Shown here: positions 32,369 through 42,230 of the stretch, one piece after another
Layout: each line of letters starts with the position of its first letter
Numbering within the stretch: the stretch's first letter is position 1
Source of the DNA: CAYNFP01 sp964396655
GTDB taxonomy: Bacteria > Bacillota_I > Bacilli_A > RF39 > UBA660
Assembly (NCBI GenBank): GCA_964396655.1
Contig: CAYNFP010000005.1
Location: 62,001 to 126,000, forward strand
DNA: 64,000 nucleotides
Direction: 5' to 3'
Notes under the pieces: model-generated
Told to the model about the DNA's origin: nothing
Seen by the model: the letters and a program-made list of their open reading frames with translations, nothing else
Databases searched by the model: none
Made by a program: the position numbers and the translations under genes

Positions 32369-34903
32369 ATGAAATCGTTTTTTAAAAAATATAAAATAGA
32401 AATACTTGCATTCATTATACCCATATTAATATTTGGAATTGCATGTATATTTGGTAAAATTTGGCCATTTGGAAAAAGTTATATTGCAGCATATGATGGT
32501 TCTGCTCAATATCCTGGATTTACAATATATTTAACAAATGTATTAAGAGGAAAAGAAAGTTTATTTTATTCATTCAAAGGTGCCCTTGGATATAATTTTT
32601 ATGCTACTGCAATATATTACTTGTTTAATCCAACAAATTTACTTTCAATATTTTTTAATAAAAACAACATTATGATATTCTATACTTTAATTGTATTTTT
32701 AAGAATTGGACTTAGCGGATTTACTATGTCAAAGTATTTAAAATATAAAGATAAAGAAGGAAAAGCAATTTTATTATTCAGTATTGCCTATGCTTTAATG
32801 GCTTATAATGTATTGTATTTTTATAATTTTATGTATTTTGATACGGTTGTATTATTACCTTTAGTTATACTGGGATTAGAAAAATTAATTAATGAAAATA
32901 AACCAGCACTGTATATTATATTTTTAACCATTTCTATAATTTCTAATTTTTATATAGGTTCTATGGTTTGTATTTTTTCCTTCTTATATTTTATATATAA
33001 GTTTATTTGCTTAGATAAAGAAAAAAGAAATAAGAAAATAATATGGACTTTTATAATATCATCTTTAATTTCTGGTTTAATTACTTCGTTTGTATTAATA
33101 CCTGAATTTTTTGAATTAATGGCAGGAAAAGCAAATTTGTATGGAAGCAAATATACAATTTACAATAAATGGGGAATGGATTTCTTTACCTCGTTTTATA
33201 GACTTTCAATAGCTTCTTATTCTTTAGGAGAACAAGCTAATGGAGACCCTAATATATATTGTTCTTTATTTGTTGTGGTTTATACAATATTGTTTTTCTT
33301 TAATAAAAATATTAAAACAAAAGAAAAAGTAGCAACAGGAATTTTTATAGGATTTTTCTTATTATGTTTTAGTTATAATTTATTAGATTATGCTTGGCAA
33401 TTTTTCCAAAAACCAGTATGGTATCCAAATAGATACAGTTTTGTATTTTCGTTTTTATTAATAATTACTGCTTATAAAAGCTTTTCTAATAAAGAAGATA
33501 TTAAGATACATCGTTTTGCTTTAATAACAGTAACTGCTATTTTAATTGCTTTAATAGTAAACTCCGCCGTATATGCAAAAATATTAGATCAGGACTTTAG
33601 CAAAATTATATTTTTAATTCTTTCTTGTATTTGTATACTTGAATATGTAATATCTATTAACTTAAAAAAATTAATTCCTATTTTATTAATAATATTTATA
33701 TTAGAAGTAGGAGCAACTACTGTTGTGGGAGTTAAACAAATTTCTTTTTCAAAAATCGAACCGACTTATAGTAAAACAAACGAAGATTTATCTATATCCT
33801 TTGATTATATAGAAAAAAATGATTCAACAAAAAACAATTTCTATAGACTTGATTCTAATAATTGGACAAATATAAATAATGGAGGAAGTTTTAATTATAA
33901 CGCACTGATTTATTTCAATTCATTAAGAAATGGTAAAACAATGTATTTCCTTGAACATTATGGAGGATATACTGTTCAAGATGAATGTAGTACAAGATTT
34001 AATGCAAAAAACCCTATATTTACTTCACTATTAGGCTTTAAATATATTGTATCAAGTTCAGAAGAATATTATTATGATAAGGTATTCGATTCAACATATG
34101 ATGTTTATAAAAATAATGAAGCATTAGCTCTTGGATTTATGATGAATAGCAAAATTAAAAATTTAAAATTAGAAGATAAAAAATCTTATGAGAATTCTTC
34201 TAATATAATGAGTTACTCATTAGGAGAAGAAAATAGTTCATTAACAACTTTTGGTTATACTAGCATATTTAATTATTATGAAGCAAAAGAGGGAAAAACA
34301 ACTTATGTCTACTATAACTCACAAGATGGCGGATATGTTTTTTATAAAGGGACAGTTAAAAAAGATGCATTTTTATTCTTGAATCCTTCAATGATAGGTA
34401 AACACCAAGTTGGTTTAAAAGTAAATGATGAAGAAGAAATAAAATCATTTAATTCAAATAATTTTTCTCCGTTTTTATTAAAAGCCGGAGATAAATATGA
34501 AATAAAATTATATTTTAGTTCTTCAAAAGAAGCAAAAGAAAATTTGGACTTATATCTTTTAGATTATACTTCATATATAAATTGGATTAATGAAATGAGA
34601 AAAAATGAGTTAGAAATAATTAAATATGAAAAAGATAATTATATTAAAGGCAAAATAAATGTTACAGAAGATAAAACAACTTTATTTACTTCAATACCTT
34701 ATGATGAAGGCTGGAGTATATATGTAGATGGCAAAAAAGTAGATTACGAAATATTACTTGATACTTTTATTGGAGTAGATTTAACAAAAGGCGAGCATAT
34801 AATTGAATTTAAATATATTCCTAAAGGTTTGATTCTGGGAAGTTTAATTTCAATATTATCTTTAACGGGTGGAGTTATATATATTAAAAGAAGAAAAAAT
34901 TAA
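32369..34903 (+). CDS. yfhO: YfhO-family membrane protein
   Basis: The 844-residue protein has about 12 transmembrane helices in the first ~460 residues (start FFKKYKIEILAFIIPILIFG, then the YDGSAQYPGF motif near residue 50 typical of YfhO/GT-C-like proteins). A large extracellular domain follows (about 460-815), with a last membrane helix and RRKN at the end. YfhO proteins are thought to be GT-C-fold glycosyltransferases acting outside the membrane, for example in modifying lipoteichoic acid. Here the gene is next to lipid and glycolipid genes. The substrate cannot be read from sequence. Confidence 0.85.
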   Translation: MKSFFKKYKIEILAFIIPILIFGIACIFGKIWPFGKSYIAAYDGSAQYPGFTIYLTNVLRGKESLFYSFKGALGYNFYATAIYYLFNPTNLLSIFFNKNNIMIFYTLIVFLRIGLSGFTMSKYLKYKDKEGKAILLFSIAYALMAYNVLYFYNFMYFDTVVLLPLVILGLEKLINENKPALYIIFLTISIISNFYIGSMVCIFSFLYFIYKFICLDKEKRNKKIIWTFIISSLISGLITSFVLIPEFFELMAGKANLYGSKYTIYNKWGMDFFTSFYRLSIASYSLGEQANGDPNIYCSLFVVVYTILFFFNKNIKTKEKVATGIFIGFFLLCFSYNLLDYAWQFFQKPVWYPNRYSFVFSFLLIITAYKSFSNKEDIKIHRFALITVTAILIALIVNSAVYAKILDQDFSKIIFLILSCICILEYVISINLKKLIPILLIIFILEVGATTVVGVKQISFSKIEPTYSKTNEDLSISFDYIEKNDSTKNNFYRLDSNNWTNINNGGSFNYNALIYFNSLRNGKTMYFLEHYGGYTVQDECSTRFNAKNPIFTSLLGFKYIVSSSEEYYYDKVFDSTYDVYKNNEALALGFMMNSKIKNLKLEDKKSYENSSNIMSYSLGEENSSLTTFGYTSIFNYYEAKEGKTTYVYYNSQDGGYVFYKGTVKKDAFLFLNPSMIGKHQVGLKVNDEEEIKSFNSNNFSPFLLKAGDKYEIKLYFSSSKEAKENLDLYLLDYTSYINWINEMRKNELEIIKYEKDNYIKGKINVTEDKTTLFTSIPYDEGWSIYVDGKKVDYEILLDTFIGVDLTKGEHIIEFKYIPKGLILGSLISILSLTGGVIYIKRRKN

Positions 34904-34918
34904 CTTTTTCTTCTTTTT
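34886..34918. terminator. Bidirectional terminator between yfhO and the acyl-CoA ligase gene
   Basis: A 12- to 14-bp stem (AAAGAAGAAAAA with TTTTTCTTCTTT) is partly encoded by the last codons of yfhO, with a T run on the plus strand. The convergent ligase gene stops at its right edge. Confidence 0.8.
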
Positions 34919-36624
34919 TATTCTTTACTTAATTCAGTATAAGCAATTTTACCTATCTTTGTTCTCGGCAATGATTTTTTAAACACATATTCGTGAGGCA
35001 AAGAATATTTTGCAATATTTTTTTCACAATATCTTTTTATGCTTCTTTTGACTGTGTCATTTTCTGCTATACCATCTTTTAAAACTATAAATGCTTTAGC
35101 AACTTGAACTTTATAAGGATGTGGTACACCAATTACGGTACATGTCATAACATCTGGATGTTCTTCAATAACACTTTCTATCTGAGAAGGATAAATATTA
35201 TATCCTGATGATATTATAATTCTTTTTAACCTTTGTTTAAAGTAAACAAAACCATCTTTATCCATACTTCCTATATCACCAGTATGAAGCCATAATTTTC
35301 CATCGCCATGATATCTTAGCGCTTTTATTGTTTCTTCTTCATTATCTAAATAACCCAACATAACTGTTGGTCCACTAATACATATCTCTCCATCTGTTCC
35401 CGGAGACACTTCACTATGAGTATTTACTTCAACTATTTTAAAATACATATCAGGAAAAGGTATTCCAATAGACCCCTCTCTATAATCATTAGTGGGCACT
35501 AAAGAGGTTGCCCCTGTTGCTTCTGTTAAACCATATCCACATCTTATTTTTGCATTTGAGCCATGTTTTTTTAGAAATTCATCTGTTTCTTCTTTTAATT
35601 TACTTTTTAATAAATCTCCTCCAGATATAACGCAAGTTATAGATTTAAGACTAATTTTATCAAAAGCTTTACTTTTAATTAATGCCTCAAATAAAGTTGG
35701 AACTCCAGCAATAAAATTTGGAGAATGTCTTTTTATTAAATATGGGAAATTTCTAGCAGTAAAACTTGGTATTAATATACATTTCATTCCAACATATAAA
35801 GGAGTATGTATGCACACGCCTAGCCCAAATCCATGAAATAAAGGCATTATGCAAAGAACTGAATCTCCTTCTTTTGCTGGATCCGCCATTAAACGGCCTT
35901 GCAAAGCTAAAGAATTCAAGTTTTTATTAGATAAAATAACTCCCTTAGAAATACCAGTTGTTCCCCCACTATATAAAATAACTGCTGGGTCATCCCCTTT
36001 TTTATAATCTTTATAGTTCCCTTTGTAATCAAAACCACTATCTAAAAAGTCACACCAAAGCATAATATCATCTGTAAACATTTCATCTGTTTCAATTTTT
36101 CTTCCTTTTAAAAACCAGTAAAAAAATGATTTTAAAATATTCATACCATCAGCAGCTGTCATTAATATAACTTTTTCAACAGATGTATTATGTAATATAT
36201 TATTTATTTTTTGAAAAGCTAAATCTATCGTTAATATAATTTTACTTTTAGATAAATTTAAATACTCTTGTATTTCATTTTCGCTAGATAATGGGTGAAT
36301 CATATTAGCTACAGCACCAACCATATTAACAGCATAAAACATTATTATTCCTTCCGGAGTATTAGCGGTACATATAGTTATAGAATCCCCTTCATTCACT
36401 CCATTTTTTTTAAGTGCTTTAGCGCATTCTTCTATTTGTTCAATAAACTTTGAATAACTTACACTTCTACCAAAATATTCATAAGCTATATTTTTGGGAT
36501 ATTTAAGAGCAGTTTTCATTATTAATTCTATCATTGAACAATCAGGATATTTTAAATTATCTTTAAAACCTTTATAATATTTAGTCCACGGCTTCTTCTT
36601 ATATAAACTTTTAATTTTTTTCAT
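34918..36624 (-). CDS. Long-chain acyl-CoA synthetase-like AMP-forming ligase
   Basis: The start is ATG 36624, preceded by GGAGGG at ten bases; the longer frame from TTG 36642 would read through that site. It has 568 residues. Adenylation motifs are VILYSGGTTGISKGV (P-loop), RCGYGLTEATG, WLHTGDIG and the C-terminal hinge plus KRIIISSGYNIYP, with a late Lys in PRTKIGKI. It activates a carboxylic acid, most likely a fatty acid, to acyl-AMP and then acyl-CoA. Nearby lipid kinase and glycolipid synthase genes fit a role in membrane lipid supply from exogenous fatty acids (inference). Confidence 0.88.
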   Translation of the reverse strand: MKKIKSLYKKKPWTKYYKGFKDNLKYPDCSMIELIMKTALKYPKNIAYEYFGRSVSYSKFIEQIEECAKALKKNGVNEGDSITICTANTPEGIIMFYAVNMVGAVANMIHPLSSENEIQEYLNLSKSKIILTIDLAFQKINNILHNTSVEKVILMTAADGMNILKSFFYWFLKGRKIETDEMFTDDIMLWCDFLDSGFDYKGNYKDYKKGDDPAVILYSGGTTGISKGVILSNKNLNSLALQGRLMADPAKEGDSVLCIMPLFHGFGLGVCIHTPLYVGMKCILIPSFTARNFPYLIKRHSPNFIAGVPTLFEALIKSKAFDKISLKSITCVISGGDLLKSKLKEETDEFLKKHGSNAKIRCGYGLTEATGATSLVPTNDYREGSIGIPFPDMYFKIVEVNTHSEVSPGTDGEICISGPTVMLGYLDNEEETIKALRYHGDGKLWLHTGDIGSMDKDGFVYFKQRLKRIIISSGYNIYPSQIESVIEEHPDVMTCTVIGVPHPYKVQVAKAFIVLKDGIAENDTVKRSIKRYCEKNIAKYSLPHEYVFKKSLPRTKIGKIAYTELSKE

Positions 36625-36690
36625 TGTTATTAAACCCTCCAAAGTGTTACCTTATATATAATTTTATAATTTACAACTAATAATTATTAT

Positions 36691-36730
36691 AAAAAAAAAA
36701 CAGATAATTTGCAAATATCAAATTATTGTT
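36691..36730 (-). terminator. Intrinsic terminator after the unknown gene at 36736
   Basis: On the minus strand AAACAATAATTTG pairs with CAAATTATCTGTTT (one mismatch) and is followed by a T10 run, upstream of the acyl-CoA ligase gene. Confidence 0.7.
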
Positions 36731-36735
36731 TAACA

Positions 36736-37782
36736 TTACCTATGTCTAATTATTTTTGGACTATTTGTAATATTGTCTCTTGCTTCCCAAGTTGAAGGGC
36801 CACTAAATATAAATGGAATATTAAAAACTGTTTCTTCTAACTTAATTAATCCCCTATCTTCACTATTTAAATTTATTTTTCCATAACCAAGTTTTAAATC
36901 ATATGGAGAATATTTTTCAATTATTGATATAAATTTTTCAATATCCCCTATTAATATAGAGTGAATTTCATCTTGTTTATACATATCCATATTACATAAT
37001 AAGTTAATATCTTTTTCTTGAGATATTATATAATTTAATTTCTGAACAAATTCAATAAGTTCATATAACTTATCTGGATATAAACTCTTAGAATTAACAA
37101 AATCCATTATTATAAAATAGCAGTCTTCATTATTTTTTTTAGCTTCTATAATTGAATTATAAATATTAGATTCTGAAGCTTCCATAATGACTATATATAA
37201 CTGACATAATTCATACATTATATTTTGGCATAAACTTATTAAAACATCATAATTATCAAATTCTTCATATTTTAATTTATTAAATTTTCTAAGCATATCT
37301 ATATATATTTCAATATCATGAAATTCTTTTTTTATGATAGAATCTGCTGCTTCTCTTGATTTAAAGTAACCAAAAGATCCAAGATAAACTTCTTTTCTCT
37401 TATTAATAATTTCATTTATTTCAGAATTTAAGCTTAACTCATCGATAATTGACAATATTTTTAAATTTCTTTCTTTATTTAAGAAATACATAGAATTATC
37501 TTTTCTAAAAAGAGCGTCATTTGTTAAAAAAATATTTCTTTCTTGTTCATTTACTAAAACTAATATAATTTGCCCTAAATCTTTAATTGATTTAAGTAAA
37601 TTATAATGATTTATATAGTCAATTGAATCTGTAACTGATTCATATTTAACTTTAAATAATTCATTTATTAATTCATCAATGCGTTTTTGAATATCAATTA
37701 GAGCAGAAAAAATATTGCAAGTATAAACTGGTTTATATTTACTTGTTACTTCTTTAATTTTATCTAACAATATTTTATCCAT
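36736..37782 (-). CDS. Unrecognised soluble helical protein
   Basis: This 348-residue protein has no signal peptide or transmembrane segment. It is almost entirely predicted helical and rich in Ile, Leu, Asn, Glu and Lys, with a short C-terminal part (SGPSTWEARDNITN) of different character. I recognise no domain. It has its own downstream terminator and is 72 bases after the lipid kinase stop on the same strand. Confidence 0.6.
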   Translation of the reverse strand: MDKILLDKIKEVTSKYKPVYTCNIFSALIDIQKRIDELINELFKVKYESVTDSIDYINHYNLLKSIKDLGQIILVLVNEQERNIFLTNDALFRKDNSMYFLNKERNLKILSIIDELSLNSEINEIINKRKEVYLGSFGYFKSREAADSIIKKEFHDIEIYIDMLRKFNKLKYEEFDNYDVLISLCQNIMYELCQLYIVIMEASESNIYNSIIEAKKNNEDCYFIIMDFVNSKSLYPDKLYELIEFVQKLNYIISQEKDINLLCNMDMYKQDEIHSILIGDIEKFISIIEKYSPYDLKLGYGKINLNSEDRGLIKLEETVFNIPFIFSGPSTWEARDNITNSPKIIRHR

Positions 37783-37831
37783 AAAATCCCCTAATTTAAA
37801 TAAATTGATTTTATTTTAACATTTAAAATAA

Positions 37832-37858
37832 AAAATATCAATTTTCAATTGATATTAT
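37832..37858 (-). terminator. Intrinsic terminator of the lipid kinase gene
   Basis: A ten-bp perfect stem AATATCAATT/AATTGATATT with a short loop is followed by T on the minus strand; the gene's stop codon is inside it. Confidence 0.75.
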
Positions 37859-38778
37859 TTTTCTTCTTCAAATAATTTATTAATATTTTTAGAAGGGATT
37901 AGCATATTAATTTCTTTGCTAATTTTTATATTGAATTTATTTGTATGATGTTTAAATTCATCTCCATCTATGCACCAAGAAGCTTTAGGTATTTCACTAA
38001 ATTCCATTTCGAAATTATCTGTTTTAAAATATTTAAATCCGGGCAAATCATTGACATCTCTTCTTTTTAAATAATGAACAGCTTTAAAGATATCCCATTT
38101 ATTTTTAATATTGCACATTAAAACTTCAAATTTATTATCATTTAATTTTATATCATTATATATATTATCCATTCCAGCAACTCTATTACTATTAGTTATA
38201 AATATAAATGAATATTCTTCATCATAAGATTTGCCATCTACTTCATATTTAACATTATAGTGATGAAAAGATTGCTTCAATTGTTTAATGCCATAAATTA
38301 CATAAGCGAGTCTTCCGTACTTCTCTTTTAATTTTCTTGGAGTTGCATACGCTATATCAACATAAGCTCCCATACAAGCAACATAAACAAAAGGTTTATC
38401 ATTTAATAAACACACATCTATATTTTTTTCAACACCACTTAATATTAACTCTAAATTTCTAAGCACATTGTTTGTAAGTCCATACATATGAGCAACATCA
38501 TTTTGTGTACCAAATGGTAATTGTGCCATCAATAACTTTTTATTTCTTCTTAAATTACCTTCAATTGATTCATTTAAAGTGCCATCTCCTCCAGCAACTA
38601 AAACTAAATCTACTGGCTTTAAATTTTCAACAATATTAATAGCATCATATCTACATTTAGTAGGAATTAACTCTGATTCATATCCATACTTTTTCAAAAT
38701 TCTTTCAAAAAATTTAAAATTTTTCATTGGACTTCTACGCCCACTTTGTGGATTATATATAACCGCACACTTTTTCAT
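37855..38778 (-). CDS. dagK: Diacylglycerol/lipid kinase (DagK/YegS family)
   Basis: It phosphorylates diacylglycerol or a related lipid with ATP. Family motifs in the 307 residues are NPQSGRR at the start, LVLVAGGDGTLNE (ATP site), LPFGTQNDVAH, and the late WCIDGDEF. In Gram-positives this enzyme recycles the diacylglycerol left by lipoteichoic acid synthesis. SD GGAGAG precedes ATG 38778. The glycolipid glycosyltransferase gene lies just upstream across a 327-bp gap. Confidence 0.9.
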   Translation of the reverse strand: MKKCAVIYNPQSGRRSPMKNFKFFERILKKYGYESELIPTKCRYDAINIVENLKPVDLVLVAGGDGTLNESIEGNLRRNKKLLMAQLPFGTQNDVAHMYGLTNNVLRNLELILSGVEKNIDVCLLNDKPFVYVACMGAYVDIAYATPRKLKEKYGRLAYVIYGIKQLKQSFHHYNVKYEVDGKSYDEEYSFIFITNSNRVAGMDNIYNDIKLNDNKFEVLMCNIKNKWDIFKAVHYLKRRDVNDLPGFKYFKTDNFEMEFSEIPKASWCIDGDEFKHHTNKFNIKISKEINMLIPSKNINKLFEEEK

Positions 38779-38852
38779 ATAAGCTCTCCTTTAAGAAAAC
38801 ACACATCTATTATATCATAATACAACCATTTAATTTTATTCTAATTATAACT

Positions 38853-39041
38853 TTACATTTTAATATTTAAAAAGCAATGTTTTTTATCATTGCTTTTAAT
38901 TATTTTGAGGTATTTTAATATGCCTTTAATCAGTTTGGCCGTTTCTTGGATTGTAGCATTATTTAATATAATGCTAAGTTTATATTAAATTTTAACTTCC
39001 TTTTTTTCTTATTCTCTAATTAGTATCATTCCTCCTTTCAT
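38853..39041 (-). pseudogene. Possible decayed spoIIID-like gene remnant
   Basis: The 327-bp gap between the lipid kinase and glycosyltransferase genes holds no intact gene. On the minus strand a perfect AAAGGAGG site is followed by a 63-codon frame with two internal TAA codons. Between and after these it reads IRE*EKKEVKI*YKLSI and then ILNNATIQETAKLI. That resembles the start and helix-turn-helix of SpoIIID ('MREYIEKRVLKIAKYI-' then 'I-NNATIRETAKIFGVSKST'). Similarity fades after GI. I read it as a relic of a sporulation regulator; it might also be chance in AT-rich DNA. Confidence 0.3.
38870..38897 (-). terminator. Intrinsic terminator downstream of the glycosyltransferase gene
   Basis: AAAAGCAATG and CATTGCTTTT arms with an eight-base loop, plus T tracts, lie inside the 38779-39105 gap. 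It would end transcripts from the gene at 39106-40206 after crossing the relic described above. Confidence 0.75.
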
Positions 39042-39105
39042 ATTATTAATTATGATACAAAATTGTGATTATTTAATGAAGGAGAAGTGAACAATAAAAG
39101 TATTT

Positions 39106-40206
39106 TTATTTTAATATTTTATCAACTATATCTTTTGTTGAATTTTTATTTATATATTTATTTTGATTGTTAATAATTTTGTCTTGAAGTTTCTTAGAAT
39201 TTAAAACTTCTAAAGTATATTTTACTAAATCTTTTATATTTTTCACTCTTATAGACATACCTTTTCTATGAAAAAAAGTTGCATTCTTCGTTTCACATCC
39301 AGGTATTGGCATAGTATGAATTAAAGGAATTCCTTTAATAGCAGCTTCGGTAGAAGATAATCCTCCGGGTTTTGATAATAAAATATCAGATGCATCCATA
39401 TAAAGATTTACTCTTCCTGTAAAAGATATTGTGTCAATATCGTAATTTTTAAAACAAACATCAATATCCTTTTTTAATTTATTATTTTTACCTACTAAAA
39501 CAAGTATTTTAGTATTATCATCTATTTTGGTTACTAAAGCATTTAAAATCTCAATAATATTTCCACAACCTATTCCGCCAGTCATAATTAATATTATTTT
39601 TTTATTTTGGGGTAAGTTTAAAAATATTCGAGCATCTTTTTTATTATATTTTATATTAAATTTCTTAGATACAGGAATTCCTAAAGAATATAATTTACTT
39701 TTATATATTCCCTTTTTTATAAATTCTCTTTCCAAAGATTTATGGGGAATAAAGTAATAATCTAATTCTGTTTCTTCAATAAAAGGTATTGCTGTATAAT
39801 CAGTTAAAATAGCATAACAATCAACCTTTAAATTTCTATTTCTTTTTAAAAAAGTTAAGGTTTCCATTGGGAATAAATGTGTACATATTATTTTATCTAT
39901 TTTATTTTTTATAATATATTTATTTAAGTTATTTGCATACATTAAGTTAGCTAAATAAACTGGAGATTTTATAATATTATTGCTAACTATTGCTCCAGCA
40001 TTGTACATAATGCCAAATAAAGACGGCGTTTTAACCGCGATTGTATTAAGAATAGACTTTATTAAAATTTCAGCTTTTTTGTTTCCAAAAGACATAATAT
40101 CTTCAAAATAAGTGGTTATATTTCTACTCAATAATTCTTCATAAATCGCTTTAGCAGCACTATTATGTCCTTCTCCGGTGCTAGAAGACAACACTAATAC
40201 TTTCAT
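39106..40206 (-). CDS. UgtP/MGDG synthase-like diacylglycerol glycosyltransferase
   Basis: The 366-residue protein begins VLVLSSSTGEGHNSAAKAI, the N-terminal loop of the MGDG synthase/UgtP family (GT28). The C-terminal domain has IILIMTGGIGCGNI and the nucleotide-sugar site LLSKPGGLSSTEAAIKGIPLI. Such enzymes add sugar from UDP-sugar to diacylglycerol to make membrane glycolipids and anchors for lipoteichoic acid. It forms a pair with the Sel1-repeat gene (8-base gap) and lies close to dagK. Confidence 0.87.
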   Translation of the reverse strand: MKVLVLSSSTGEGHNSAAKAIYEELLSRNITTYFEDIMSFGNKKAEILIKSILNTIAVKTPSLFGIMYNAGAIVSNNIIKSPVYLANLMYANNLNKYIIKNKIDKIICTHLFPMETLTFLKRNRNLKVDCYAILTDYTAIPFIEETELDYYFIPHKSLEREFIKKGIYKSKLYSLGIPVSKKFNIKYNKKDARIFLNLPQNKKIILIMTGGIGCGNIIEILNALVTKIDDNTKILVLVGKNNKLKKDIDVCFKNYDIDTISFTGRVNLYMDASDILLSKPGGLSSTEAAIKGIPLIHTMPIPGCETKNATFFHRKGMSIRVKNIKDLVKYTLEVLNSKKLQDKIINNQNKYINKNSTKDIVDKILK

Positions 40207-40214
40207 AAACTCCC

Positions 40215-41531
40215 TTACTTTTGATAACTTTTTAATAATTGTTTTGCTTTCTTTACTCCATGTTCACCAGCTATCTTTAAATATTCTATTCCCCTTTTTT
40301 TAGTTTTTTTATTTAATAAATAATAATATTTAGCTAAGTTATAATAACTATAATAATTCTTTTCACTAACTGGACATTCACTAGATTTTACATAATAAAT
40401 ATATGCAGTTTTTTTATCATTTTGTTTTCTGTAATATTCTCCAACCTTATTTAAAGCCCAGCTTTCTCCTAAGTCAGCACTTATCCTATAATATTTTAAT
40501 GCTTCCTCATAAAGCCCTTCACTCTCACATATTAATCCTAAATTATTATATGCATAAGTGTAACCAAATTCAGCAGATTGTCTGTAGCATTCAGTAGCCT
40601 TTTCTTTATCTATTTTTTTATCTGGAGTTAATCCTTTTAAGTAACAATTTCCCATAGTATTTAAAGCTGCCGAACTACCTAAATCAACTGCTCTTTTTAA
40701 ATATTCCCATGCCACATTAAAGTATTCTTCTACATTTCCGATTTTACCAGTTAAAATTAAATCCGCTACCATCCAACAAGCTTTAGGATGATTTTTACTA
40801 GTAGCTCTTAAATAATATTCATAACTTTTTTGATAATCAACTTCACCACTTACAAGACCATCAAATTCTAAAGATCCTAATTCTGCATTAGCGTACATAT
40901 TATTTTTTCTTGCTAACTCTTGTAAAGTAGTAATATAACTAATTCCTTGATATAATTTGATTTTTAAATATTCATCTAGTTCTTTTTTATTTAATTTTAT
41001 TTTAATATCCTGTGTATATATTGGTTGACTATTTTCTAATACAGCATATATTAAAAGATTGATAATAGTTTCGTATAAATTATTATTTAAAAGATCTTCT
41101 TTAATTTTTTGTATGAATTCTTTCTCTATATGTTCATCATTATTAGCTATTTTTAATAATTCTTCACATAACTTTTTTAAATTTTTATTTTCATTTATAG
41201 TATTTAAACTGTTCTCATCTTTCTTATAAATATATTCATCTAATATACTAATTAAATCTAATATAATTGGAATAAAAATTTCAGAGTTTTCTTTATATTT
41301 TTGTTTTAAATCAACAAAAATTCTTTTATATTCAACACCTATAGGTCTATAGCCTATACAATAATTATTAACAGTAGTATTATTAATTTCTTTTATACCA
41401 AAAAGAGTGCAAAATATTTCACTTTGCATTGCACTACTTTTATTATTAGAAATAATTTTAATCGCATCAAATACATTACCTAATGATAGATAATTTTTAT
41501 TATCATTCATTTTAATATAATTCTTTTTCAT
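40215..41531 (-). CDS. Sel1-like repeat protein
   Basis: In this 438-residue protein, residues about 200-435 are tandem Sel1-like (TPR-type) helical repeats, e.g. AELGSLEFDGLVSGEVDYQK, AACW-type CWMVADLILTGKIGN, ALNTMGNCYLKGL, AYNNLGLICESEG. The N-terminal ~190 residues are helical and unrecognised. No signal peptide is seen. Sel1 proteins act as scaffolds for protein complexes; here the partner is unknown. It is 8 bases upstream of the glycolipid synthase gene, so probably co-transcribed. Confidence 0.75.
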   Translation of the reverse strand: MKKNYIKMNDNKNYLSLGNVFDAIKIISNNKSSAMQSEIFCTLFGIKEINNTTVNNYCIGYRPIGVEYKRIFVDLKQKYKENSEIFIPIILDLISILDEYIYKKDENSLNTINENKNLKKLCEELLKIANNDEHIEKEFIQKIKEDLLNNNLYETIINLLIYAVLENSQPIYTQDIKIKLNKKELDEYLKIKLYQGISYITTLQELARKNNMYANAELGSLEFDGLVSGEVDYQKSYEYYLRATSKNHPKACWMVADLILTGKIGNVEEYFNVAWEYLKRAVDLGSSAALNTMGNCYLKGLTPDKKIDKEKATECYRQSAEFGYTYAYNNLGLICESEGLYEEALKYYRISADLGESWALNKVGEYYRKQNDKKTAYIYYVKSSECPVSEKNYYSYYNLAKYYYLLNKKTKKRGIEYLKIAGEHGVKKAKQLLKSYQK

Positions 41532-41580
41532 ACTTTAATTATACCACTTACAATTATAATATAAATATCATTCAATTAAA

Positions 41581-42069
41581 TTAACTTCTCAATTTAGGGT
41601 TATCAACAATTATCGGATTCCCATCTTTATCATATCCGGTAGAATAAGGATTGGAGTCTTGAATTCCGCCATTTTCTTCTAAATCGTTTTGTTCAGTTAT
41701 TTGCTTATATTTAGCAACTATCTCTCTATAATTTTTACAATAAATTGCCCTTCCTGACTGATTTCCAGAAAGTACTGGAACAGGTTTTCCATAAACCATT
41801 TCATAACCTTCTCCTAGGCAATCTTTATACCAAGGATATTTAATTAATTCTTCAATAGATGTTCCTGCATCAGACATTAAAGCTCCTTCATCTGAATAAT
41901 AGAAATCATATTCAGGATCATATTCAAGCCCAAAGCCTAATAAAGCCAGATGAAACCTTTCTTCTTTCTCAGCATCTCTTATTTGAGTTCTAGTTGTATG
42001 TACAACTCCATCAAATGTATTAGATATATTTTTATAAAATTTTTGACGTGGATAAAAACCCTTTATCAT
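41581..42069 (-). CDS. Hypothetical soluble protein, Tyr/Glu-rich
   Basis: The 162-residue protein has no signal or membrane segment. Composition is mixed (Tyr, Asp, Glu, Gly), less AT-driven than its neighbours, with a polar C-terminal tail (QDSNPYSTGYDKDGNPIIVDN). I recognise no family. SD AGGAGG precedes ATG 42069. It is separated by 49 bases from the Sel1 gene and by 161 bases from the divergent symporter gene. Confidence 0.55.
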   Translation of the reverse strand: MIKGFYPRQKFYKNISNTFDGVVHTTRTQIRDAEKEERFHLALLGFGLEYDPEYDFYYSDEGALMSDAGTSIEELIKYPWYKDCLGEGYEMVYGKPVPVLSGNQSGRAIYCKNYREIVAKYKQITEQNDLEENGGIQDSNPYSTGYDKDGNPIIVDNPKLRS

Positions 42070-42230
42070 AAAATCCTCCTACTTATATTTTATAATATAT
42101 AAAATTTTTAAATCAATATAATTAATACTTTTTTACATTTCTTTTTACATACTTTTGTGGATTTGTTGTGGATGTCGAAATATAGACTTTTTTTTAGATT
42201 AATTTATATAATTATAGTGAAAGGAGTAAA

